Shown: positions 1 to 6,084 of the stretch, piece by piece
Layout of the letters: the number at the start of each line of letters is the position of its first letter
Numbering within the stretch: the first letter of the stretch is position 1
NCBI GenBank assembly: GCA_030731855.1
Contig: JANQTG010000215.1
Span: 1 to 32,367, forward strand
Length of the DNA: 32,367 nt
Direction: 5' to 3'
Origin: Cellulophaga sp.
GTDB lineage: Bacteria; Bacteroidota; Bacteroidia; Flavobacteriales; Flavobacteriaceae
The notes under the pieces: model-generated
The model's input: only the letters and a program-made list of their open reading frames with translations
Databases searched by the model: none
What the model was told of the DNA's origin: nothing
Made by a program: the position numbers and the translations under genes

Positions 1-100
1 AATCCAGGACCATTAAGGTATCGCCATTTGGTAGTAATCCTTTGTATTTGCTCTTAATTCTTAAAAAGATAACATACAACACCTAATTTAACACCTATAA

Positions 101-138
101 AAACAAAGCCCCGTAAACATTGATGTTTCGGGGCTTTT
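101..138 (-). terminator. Rho-independent terminator of tRNA-Ser
   Basis: Read on the minus strand, an AAAGCCCCG / CGGGGCTTT stem, extended by an AAACAT/ATGTTT inner stem with one bulged base, is followed by a T-rich run (CTTTGTTTTTA). It begins 3 nt after the tRNA 3' end, so it most likely ends the tRNA transcript. Confidence 0.85.
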
Positions 139-141
139 AAG

Positions 142-226
142 CGGAGAAAGAGGGATTCGAACCCCCGGAGGTGTGACCCTCAACAGTTTTCAAGACTGCC
201 GCATTCGACCACTCTGCCATTTCTCC
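142..226 (-). tRNA. tRNA-Ser (anticodon UGA)
   Basis: The minus strand folds as a class II tRNA of 85 nt. The acceptor stem is GGAGAAA paired with TTTCTCC, with discriminator G. The D arm contains GCAGAGTGGTCGAATGC, and the anticodon loop CTTGAAA gives anticodon TGA, reading UCA and related serine codons. A long variable arm (TGAGGGTCACACCTC) is typical of tRNA-Ser, and the T arm has GTTCGAATC. CCA is not encoded. It has its own upstream promoter and a terminator directly downstream, so it looks monocistronic. Confidence 0.97.
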
Positions 227-275
227 AGTGTCTATTGCGTTTAACCATTAATAGTTTAACTCGTTAAACTAAGTA

Positions 276-320
276 GCGGGCCTGCCCGCCGAAGGAATTT
301 TTTCTATTCCCGTAGGCGGG
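276..320 (-). repeat. GC-rich double inverted repeat in the tRNA-Ser leader
   Basis: Two overlapping inverted repeats stand out in AT-rich surroundings. GCGGGC-CT-GCCCGC (276-289) is a short perfect hairpin. CCCGCC(285-290)...GGAAT(294-298)...ATTCC(306-310)...GGCGGG(315-320) is a longer imperfect one. They share the GCCCGC segment, so only one can form at a time. The block lies between the predicted promoter and the tRNA, at the 5' end of the precursor. It may be a dispersed repeat; its function is unknown. Confidence 0.6.
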
Positions 321-322
321 TG

Positions 323-355
323 CAAATATAACAACCTTTTTTGAATATCGTCAAA
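323..355 (-). promoter_or_regulatory. Bacteroidota-type promoter for tRNA-Ser
   Basis: On the minus strand there is a perfect -7 box TATATTTG (TAnnTTTG, 330-323), preceded 21 nt upstream by TTTG (355-352) as the -33 element. This matches the Bacteroidota housekeeping sigma consensus and points at the tRNA. The predicted transcription start is near 316-319, at the edge of the GC-rich inverted repeat. Confidence 0.65.
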
Positions 356-489
356 GGTTTTTTAATATTTTTTCAAAATAATTTTATAGCATAAATGTCC
401 GCATTACAAGTATAAAAAAAGCCGTGCTATTTTGGTAATATGACTTTATTTAAAGCCTTAAAACTATTAACTTTACCACAAAAAAATTA

Positions 490-1122
490 ATGACCAACAG
501 TATTCAACAATTACAATGGCGTTATGCCGTTAAAAAATTTAATGTCAATCGAAATCTACCAGATACTAAAATTCAACTCTTAAAAGAAGCTTTTAATTTA
601 ACCGCGACTTCTTATGGCTTACAGCCTATAAAATTAGTTGTGATTAAAGATAAAGTGCTTCAAGAAACCTTAGTAAAAGCTTCTTACAATCAAAAACAAG
701 TGGCGCAAGCCTCGCACGTTTTGGTTTTTTGTATCGAAACACAAATCGATGAAGCTTATATCTCTAATTATTTTGACACGGTAAAAAGAATCCGAAATAC
801 TGCTGATGATGTTTTAAATCCGTTTAAAAATTTCTTGATTGATGATTTTTCTAAGAAAAATATAGACGAAATTAAGCGTTGGGCGACTAATCAAGCTTAT
901 TTGGCGCTGGGTAATTTACTGACTATTTGTGCTTTAGAAGAAATTGACGCCTGCCCTATGGAAGGGTTTTTACCTGGCGAATATCATAAAATTTTAGGTT
1001 TAGATTCAAAAAATTTAGAAGCTGTTTTGGTTCTTCCAGTTGGGTATAGAGCAGAAGATGATGTTTTTTCTAATTTTGCCAAGGTTAGAAAATCTTTAAG
1101 CGATTGTATTATTGATTTTTAG
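490..1122 (+). CDS. NfsB-type NAD(P)H-dependent nitroreductase
   Basis: A 210-residue flavoprotein of the nitroreductase superfamily, expected to bind FMN as a cytosolic dimer and reduce nitro, quinone or pteridine-like compounds with NAD(P)H. The N-terminal 'QWRYAVKKFN' corresponds to the family's R-x-S/A-x-R/K-x-F FMN-phosphate motif. The stretch 'EIDACPMEGF' near residue 153 is the characteristic NfsB/dihydropteridine reductase segment, followed by 'AVLVLPVGYR'. Length fits the family (about 210-220). The ATG follows an A-rich stretch without Shine-Dalgarno, usual for this phylum. A weak -7-like TAACTTTA lies at 468-475. It is separated from the next gene by a repeat-filled gap, so it is probably monocistronic. 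The physiological substrate cannot be inferred. Confidence 0.9.
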   Translation: MTNSIQQLQWRYAVKKFNVNRNLPDTKIQLLKEAFNLTATSYGLQPIKLVVIKDKVLQETLVKASYNQKQVAQASHVLVFCIETQIDEAYISNYFDTVKRIRNTADDVLNPFKNFLIDDFSKKNIDEIKRWATNQAYLALGNLLTICALEEIDACPMEGFLPGEYHKILGLDSKNLEAVLVLPVGYRAEDDVFSNFAKVRKSLSDCIIDF

Positions 1123-1140
1123 TTTTTAATGAAACTATAA

Positions 1141-1259
1141 AGTACTAAGTCCAAAGTATTAAGACTTTATGAAGTTAGAAATACGAAATTAGAAGTACGA
1201 AGTTTGAAAAAGTATTAAGTACAAAGTATTAAGTATTAAGACTGTAGTAAATTAGAAAA
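1141..1259 (+). repeat. Heptad-phased repeat array A1 (17 x 7 bp)
   Basis: Cut from 1141 into 7-mers, the sequence gives 17 consecutive words in one register. They include AGTACTA, AGTCCAA, AGTATTA (four times), AGTACAA, TAGAAAT, ACGAAAT, TAGAAGT and ACGAAGT. Word content changes in blocks while the register never slips. The 15-mer TTAGAAATACGAAAT at 1175-1189 recurs exactly, inverted, in the array upstream of lolA (6008-6022). No ORF crosses it. It lies between two plus-strand genes. Confidence 0.8.
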
Positions 1260-1309
1260 ATTTCAAAAGTTTTAAGGTAGATTTACGATTTTAAAAAATT
1301 TATTTTCAT

Positions 1310-1351
1310 ACAACAGACAACAGACAACCAACTTGAAACCTGAAACAATTT
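1310..1351 (+). repeat. Heptad-phased repeat array A2 (6 x 7 bp)
   Basis: Six words in register: ACAACAG twice, ACAACCA, ACTTGAA, ACCTGAA, ACAATTT. The same intergenic gap holds array A1 in a different register, with about 50 bp of AT-rich sequence between them. Confidence 0.65.
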
Positions 1352-1368
1352 TAAACCAACAACTCTTG

Positions 1369-1388
1369 CATTGAGCGGAGTCGAAATG
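1369..1388 (+). repeat. Short CATTGAGCGGAGTCGAAATG element
   Basis: A 20-bp GC-richer word with CATT/AATG ends in an otherwise AT-rich leader, 19 bp before the aminotransferase start. From memory, close variants of 'TGAGCGNAGTCGAAA' are dispersed in many Flavobacteriaceae intergenic regions. Only one copy is visible here, so calling it a repeat rests on that recollection. Confidence 0.4.
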
Positions 1389-1407
1389 AACATTTAAAAC
1401 TTAAAAA

Positions 1408-2598
1408 ATGCCTGGATTTGAATTTTTTGGAGACTTAGAACGAAAAGAAGTAAATGATGTGTTAGACTCAGGTGTTTTAATGCGCTATGGTTTTGATAAA
1501 GCGCGTGACCATTGGAAAGCATTAGAGTTAGAAAATTTAGTTGCTGAACGAATGCAAGTAAAACATGCACACGTTGTTAGCAGTGGTACAGCTGCTTTAA
1601 CCGTTGCTTTAATGGCTGCACATATAAATTCTGGTGATCAGGTTATTTTACCAACCTTTACTTTTGTAGCCTCTTTTGAGGCGATTCTTTCGGTAGGTGC
1701 AGTGCCTATTTTAGTTGATGTTGATGAAACTTTAGGTTTAAATGCCGAGGCGGTAGAAAAAGCAATTACCAACAAAACTAAAGCAGTAATGGCGGTACAT
1801 ATGTGTGGTTCTATGGCCGATTTAGCCGCACTTCGTAAAGTATGTGCTACCCATAATTTAATTTTAATTGAAGATGCTTGTCAGGCAATAGGCGGCACTT
1901 TTAATAACAAACCTTTAGGGTCAATAGGAAAAATTGGGTGTTTTTCTTTTGATTATGTAAAAACAATTACTTGTGGCGAAGGCGGCGCTATTATCACAAA
2001 TAGTAAAGATATTTTCACAAAAGCTCAGGCTTATACAGATCATGGTCACGATCATTTAGGAGCGGATAGGGGAGCAGATAAACATCCCATTTTGGGCTAT
2101 AATTTTAGAATCTCGGAACTTAATGCGGCTGTAGGTGTGGCGCAAGTAAAACGTTTAGATGATTTTCTTGCCATTCAAAAAAAGCACTACACCATTATTG
2201 AAAATGCTTTAAAAACTATTCCACAAGTTAGCTTTAGACGTGTCCCTAAAGGTGGTGTGCAGAATTATTCCTTTTTTAATTTCTTTTTACCTACAAAAGA
2301 AATCACTAAAAAAGTGCATACCGAATTCGGAAAGCAAGGAGTGGATGCTACTTTTTATTGGTTTGATAATAACTGGCATTACCACAAAAAATGGGATCAT
2401 CTAAAGCAGTTAAAAGGATTAAATAAGTATTCAAACGAACAATATAACGGAATGCCAGATTATTATAAGTCCGACTTCTCTGCTTCTGATGCTGTAATTT
2501 CTAAAACAATTTCTTGTTTGATTAAATTAAGTTGGACAGAAGAAGAAGTAAAAGCAAGAGCTCAAAAAATGCTAGACATAATTAAAGCAGCACTTTAA
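1408..2598 (+). CDS. DegT/DnrJ/EryC1/StrS-family PLP aminotransferase (possibly KdnA-like)
   Basis: A 396-residue PLP-dependent sugar aminotransferase, which would transfer an amino group from glutamate to a keto-sugar. Visible family features are the SSGTAAL phosphate-binding segment (58-64), 'LPTFTFVASFEAI' (81-93), the PLP-ring aspartate in 'IEDACQ' (D156) and the Schiff-base lysine in 'SFDYVKTITCGEGGA' (K185). The opening 'MPGFEFFGD...VLMRYGFD' and the 'HMCGSMADL' and 'YWFDNNWHYHKKWDHLK' segments resemble, from memory, 8-amino-3,8-dideoxy-manno-octulosonate transaminase (KdnA), which modifies the KDO of lipopolysaccharide. No KdnB-like dehydrogenase or other sugar gene adjoins it, so the substrate is inferred. 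Its TAA stop overlaps the converging ribB stop. Confidence 0.88.
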   Translation: MPGFEFFGDLERKEVNDVLDSGVLMRYGFDKARDHWKALELENLVAERMQVKHAHVVSSGTAALTVALMAAHINSGDQVILPTFTFVASFEAILSVGAVPILVDVDETLGLNAEAVEKAITNKTKAVMAVHMCGSMADLAALRKVCATHNLILIEDACQAIGGTFNNKPLGSIGKIGCFSFDYVKTITCGEGGAIITNSKDIFTKAQAYTDHGHDHLGADRGADKHPILGYNFRISELNAAVGVAQVKRLDDFLAIQKKHYTIIENALKTIPQVSFRRVPKGGVQNYSFFNFFLPTKEITKKVHTEFGKQGVDATFYWFDNNWHYHKKWDHLKQLKGLNKYSNEQYNGMPDYYKSDFSASDAVISKTISCLIKLSWTEEEVKARAQKMLDIIKAAL

Positions 2599-3731
2599 TA
2601 TTGTACTGAACCTACTATTTCGAGTCCGTATCCTTCAATACCAACGCGTTTGGTCTGAATGGTATTAGTGAGTAATCTTATTTTCGAAATATTTAGGTCG
2701 TGCAATATTTGGGCACCAACGCCAAAATCTTTGGCATCCATTTCAATTTTAGGGGCTTTAATTTCCCCATTAGCTTGTAATTCTTTTAAAGACGCTAATC
2801 TGTTTAAAAGATTTAAAGACTGACTTTCTTGATTTATAAACACAAACGCGCCTTTACCAGCGGTGTTTATGGCATTAAACATATCTTCTAATTTCTTATC
2901 AGGATTATTGGTTAATGTTCCTAGAATATCATTATTTATTAACGTAGAATTAATACGCGTAAGTATTTCTTCGTCTTTTTTCCAGGTTCCTTTTGTAAGC
3001 GCAATATGAATTTGATCATTCGTAGTTTGTTGGTAGGCGCGCAATCTAAAATCTCCGAATCGTGTGGTAATTGTAAAGTCTTCTTTTTTCTGAATAAGAC
3101 TATCATATTCCATTCGGTAAGCGACTAAGGCTTCAATAGAAACAATTTTTAGATGGTGCTTTTTCGCCACTTTTAGCAGTTCAGGTAAACGTGCCATAGT
3201 ACCGTCTTCATTCATAATCTCAACAATAACACCTGCAGGTTTTAACCCAGCTAAGCGTGCGAAATCTATGGCTGCTTCCGTGTGGCCCGTACGTCGTAAA
3301 ACACCACCTTCTTTAGCTACTAAGGGGAAAATATGTCCTGGTCTGGCTAGTTCATATGATTTTGTTTCCGAATCGGTTAATGCTAAAATTGTTTTGGCTC
3401 TATCGGAAGCTGAAATACCTGTAGTAACACCATTCCCTTTTAAATCGACGGAAACCGTAAATGCAGTTTCCATATGATCTGTATTATTGGTCACCATCAT
3501 ATGTAAACCCAACTCTTTACATCTGCTTTCTGTTAAAGGAGCACAAATAAGTCCACGACCGTGATAGGCCATAAAATTGACCATCTCAGGGGTAACCAAT
3601 TCTGCGGCGGCTAAAAAATCGCCTTCGTTTTCTCTATTCTCATCATCAACAACAATAATAATTTTTCCATTTTTAATGTCGTTAATCGCATCTTCAATAG
3701 TATCTAGATGAATACTGTTATCCATGTTCAT
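2595..3731 (-). CDS. ribB: 3,4-dihydroxy-2-butanone-4-phosphate synthase with degenerate GTP cyclohydrolase II-like C-terminal domain
   Basis: Residues 1 to about 205 form an intact RibB domain, which converts ribulose 5-phosphate to the four-carbon unit of riboflavin. The acidic loop 'DDENRENEGD' (29-38), 'RPGHIFPL' (130-137) and 'RRTGHTEAA' (146-154) are all present. Residues 215-378 align with GTP cyclohydrolase II ('GAQILHDLNISKIRLLTNT' near 339-357). However, the zinc site expected as H-S-E-C...R-C-D-C reads 'NSTLINNDILGTLTNN', and the catalytic QEGRG region reads 'QESQS'. The C-terminal half therefore probably does not open GTP, and a separate RibA would be needed. The start overlaps the upstream permease stop by one base (TAATG), implying translational coupling. 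M3 is an alternative start. Confidence 0.93.
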   Translation of the reverse strand: MNMDNSIHLDTIEDAINDIKNGKIIIVVDDENRENEGDFLAAAELVTPEMVNFMAYHGRGLICAPLTESRCKELGLHMMVTNNTDHMETAFTVSVDLKGNGVTTGISASDRAKTILALTDSETKSYELARPGHIFPLVAKEGGVLRRTGHTEAAIDFARLAGLKPAGVIVEIMNEDGTMARLPELLKVAKKHHLKIVSIEALVAYRMEYDSLIQKKEDFTITTRFGDFRLRAYQQTTNDQIHIALTKGTWKKDEEILTRINSTLINNDILGTLTNNPDKKLEDMFNAINTAGKGAFVFINQESQSLNLLNRLASLKELQANGEIKAPKIEMDAKDFGVGAQILHDLNISKIRLLTNTIQTKRVGIEGYGLEIVGSVQY

Positions 3732-5212
3732 TATTTTGTACTAGTTTTAATTTTTAAAAATAAATTTTGAAAGAAATCTATGACACTTCCAAAATTTATA
3801 AGTCCTTTATCTTCCGTAGCCCTTTTAGTTAAAAACACACCCAAGGGCAACATAATTAAGGTAGAAGCCCACGCGCCTAAAATAGGGTTTATATTCCCTT
3901 CTTTGGCATAATTCTCGGCAAATACTCCAATAAAATAATAGGTTAAGAATAAAATAATTGCAATGACCATAGGCAAACCTAAACCACCTTTTCGAATAAT
4001 AGCGCCCAAGGGTGCACCAACAAAAAATAGAATGATACACGATAAGGCAAGTGCAAATTTTTTGTGAAGCGAAACAATATGCATATTATAAATTTTATAA
4101 CGCTTATCTAATTCATCTTTTTTACTATCAATAGAGGCAATTATACTCGTAGTAGTGTTTAATGCTGATGTGATAATTTGTGATTTTTGGTATTTTTCAA
4201 ATAAATTTACAATGCTCAAGGTGTCGATGGTCTTCTTAAATAGCTCCAATGAATCTGCTGGCGCATTTTTTAATTTAAGTTGCAAAATACTATCAGGCTG
4301 GGACACCAGAGAAAATGCCCCAGTTCTATTAAGAATACTTTTAGAAAAAGTACCTACGATGGCTATATTATTGGTCTTAATAGAATCCGCATCTTTAATT
4401 AAACGCGATACATTTTTCATTTTATCGGTAGTTACATCACGATCTTCTTCTAAATTAACATCGAGTCTAGAAATATCTTGATTTAAGGTGTAAATATCAA
4501 AACTGGACTTCGCAAACGGATATTTTCTGTTATCATTGGCGTTTTTAGTAACGCGCTCCTCGTAATAATAGCCATCTCTTAAAATAAGTTGTAAAATATC
4601 AGATCCTTCGCTGCTCACCAGTTCGCCAGTTTTAGCTTTAATGACCGTATTGTTTACATTATTATCTAATTTTCTGTGAATAATAACATTTTCAAGAAAG
4701 CGTTCGTTTTCGCCGTATTTACGGTCTACTTTCATATTCATATTGGTCCCTTCTAAATCGCTAAACGCCCCCTCAACAATGGCTGTTGATGGTTTTACTT
4801 GACCAATATTTTTACGAAGATTGTATATTTTTTGTTCTGCCGCAGGGATAACGCTATTGGCAAAATAAAATACTAAAACTCCCAGAAGTGATACAAAAAC
4901 AATAACACTAGCCATGGCTCTTTGTAACGAAATACCAGAAGCTTTCATAGCAGCAAATTCATAGTTTTCAGCTAAAGAACCGAAAGTAAGAATAGAAGCT
5001 AATAATACGGTTAAGGGTAATACCTTTTCAGAAAGGTTTGGCATTATATAAAACAAGAACTTACCTATAATAACAATATCTAAACCCTTACCTGCTAAAT
5101 CATCAATAAATAACCAAATAGTTTGGAATATAAAGATGAGCATCAAAATAGCAAACGAGCTAAAGAAATTATATAAAAAACGCCTTAAAACATAACTATC
5201 TAATATTCTCAA
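3731..5212 (-). CDS. LptF/LptG (YjgP/YjgQ) family permease
   Basis: A 493-residue inner-membrane protein of the lipopolysaccharide-export permease family, which with LptB extracts LPS from the inner membrane for delivery to the outer membrane. The start 'MRILDSYVLRRFLYNFFSSF' is typical. There are hydrophobic segments near 14-36, 52-75 and 100-122, then a long polar periplasmic region (about 125-385) as expected for the beta-jellyroll, then three C-terminal segments ('FALALSCIILFFVGAPLGAIIRKGGLGLP' onward). The length is greater than E. coli LptF/G (about 360) because of the extended periplasmic part. It follows the lolA-like gene by 3 nt and overlaps ribB by one base, so all three are probably co-transcribed. 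Whether it plays the LptF or LptG role cannot be told here. Confidence 0.9.
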   Translation of the reverse strand: MRILDSYVLRRFLYNFFSSFAILMLIFIFQTIWLFIDDLAGKGLDIVIIGKFLFYIMPNLSEKVLPLTVLLASILTFGSLAENYEFAAMKASGISLQRAMASVIVFVSLLGVLVFYFANSVIPAAEQKIYNLRKNIGQVKPSTAIVEGAFSDLEGTNMNMKVDRKYGENERFLENVIIHRKLDNNVNNTVIKAKTGELVSSEGSDILQLILRDGYYYEERVTKNANDNRKYPFAKSSFDIYTLNQDISRLDVNLEEDRDVTTDKMKNVSRLIKDADSIKTNNIAIVGTFSKSILNRTGAFSLVSQPDSILQLKLKNAPADSLELFKKTIDTLSIVNLFEKYQKSQIITSALNTTTSIIASIDSKKDELDKRYKIYNMHIVSLHKKFALALSCIILFFVGAPLGAIIRKGGLGLPMVIAIILFLTYYFIGVFAENYAKEGNINPILGAWASTLIMLPLGVFLTKRATEDKGLINFGSVIDFFQNLFLKIKTSTK

Positions 5213-5215
5213 GAT

Positions 5216-5857
5216 CTAATTTTTGATGATGTAGTACCCCTCTTTTTTGTACTTTGACTCATCAAAAGTAAATAAGCTTTTTGATAAAGGCTGGTTTGTT
5301 TTAAAAGAATTAACAGTGATGGTTGTTTTTGTTCCGTTTTTACCTGTTTCAATAAGCCTATAAATGTGCTTTGTCTCTACATCAATCCCTAACAAAATAG
5401 ACTTTATTTCGGAATTAGTATCTATTGGGGTTAATTTTACAAATTGAATTTTACGTCCTTCAATATTTTGTAGAATATCCCAAGCATAAGTATGCCCAGT
5501 TTTATAAAAAGTAAGCATTTTAGAGGGTGTAATGGTATTTTCATCATCCGATTTATTTTCTATAGTTACCTCTTCATTTTCAGGAACTATGGTGTACACT
5601 TTAATACCATCAAACAATTGCTTTGCCCCTAAATAATTGAATAAATATTTTTCGCCTTGCATCGTAACATCACCTCTAGTTTCTTGATTAATGTTGGCTT
5701 CTTTATTTTGTAAACTGTATTTAAAATCTACAAATATGTTGTCGTAAGATTTTACTTTGTTATAAACATCATCTAATAATGTTTTTGCTTTTGCAGCATT
5801 CTGTGCCGTTCCAAGGGCTGAAATAAAAAGGACAAGTACTACTAGTATTTTTTTCAT
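5216..5857 (-). CDS. lolA: Periplasmic outer-membrane lipoprotein carrier (LolA-like)
   Basis: A 213-residue exported protein. The N-terminus 'MKKILVVLVLFISALGTAQ' is a signal peptide with probable cleavage after AQ. The mature part has the LolA pattern: 'KAKTLLDDVYNKVKSYDNIFVDFKYSL', then 'TRGDVTMQGEKYLFNYLGAKQLFDGIKVYTIVPENEEVTI', and later strands ending 'FTFDESKYKKEGYYIIK'. LolA shuttles lipoproteins across the periplasm from LolCDE to the outer membrane. It lies between ftsK and the LPS permease gene in a same-strand block. The 226-bp gap to ftsK upstream is almost entirely filled by a heptad array, so where its transcription begins is unclear. Confidence 0.9.
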   Translation of the reverse strand: MKKILVVLVLFISALGTAQNAAKAKTLLDDVYNKVKSYDNIFVDFKYSLQNKEANINQETRGDVTMQGEKYLFNYLGAKQLFDGIKVYTIVPENEEVTIENKSDDENTITPSKMLTFYKTGHTYAWDILQNIEGRKIQFVKLTPIDTNSEIKSILLGIDVETKHIYRLIETGKNGTKTTITVNSFKTNQPLSKSLFTFDESKYKKEGYYIIKN

Positions 5858-5888
5858 TTTTAAAAGCTTTAAGCTATAATTAATCTTT

Positions 5889-6084
5889 CTAATGTCTAAT
5901 GTCTAATGTCTAATGTCAAAAGTAAATTTCATTTTTAATTTTTCAATTAACTCGTATTTTCCATTTTACACTTTCAATTTTCAATTTTCAATTTTTTACT
6001 TTCAATTATTTCGTATTTCTAATTTCGTACTTCGTATTTTTCTATCAACTACCAACTACCAACTAACCACTAACCACTAATTAC
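5889..6084 (-). repeat. Heptad-phased repeat array B (28 x 7 bp)
   Basis: The longest array: 28 consecutive 7-mers in one unbroken register fill most of the ftsK-lolA gap and reach the ftsK stop codon. In gene orientation the words include GTAATTA, GTGGTTA (x2), GTTGGTA (x2), ACGAAGT, ACGAAAT, TAGAAAT, AATTGAA (four, three in a row) and ACATTAG (four in a row). It shares the 15-mer TTAGAAATACGAAAT with array A1. Just beyond it, at 5866-5879, the minus strand carries TTATAGCTTAAAGC, found exactly in array C. No ORF and no terminator-like hairpin was seen in it. Confidence 0.85.

Noticed and set aside
1-83. A short minus-strand open frame (…IKSKYKGLLPNGDTLMVLD) running off the left edge, and a plus-strand frame ending near 84
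   Set aside because: Only about 20-27 codons are visible in each, both frames look equally plausible, no ATG fits and no family is recognisable. A gene edge to the left of the tRNA terminator is possible but not supportable.
101-141. Possible integration site at the tRNA-Ser 3' end
   Set aside because: tRNA 3' ends are common attachment sites, but I see no duplicated tRNA end and no integrase in the window.
3268-3477. 69-codon plus-strand frame inside ribB
   Set aside because: It is the complement of strongly conserved RibB codons and has no family features; a shadow of the real gene.
4155-4481. 108-codon plus-strand frame inside the LptF/G gene
   Set aside because: Antisense shadow of the periplasmic region; composition is not protein-like and there is no promoter.
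5889-6084. CRISPR array in place of the heptad array
   Set aside because: There is no 20-40 bp direct repeat with unique spacers and no cas gene nearby; the unit is 7 bp throughout.
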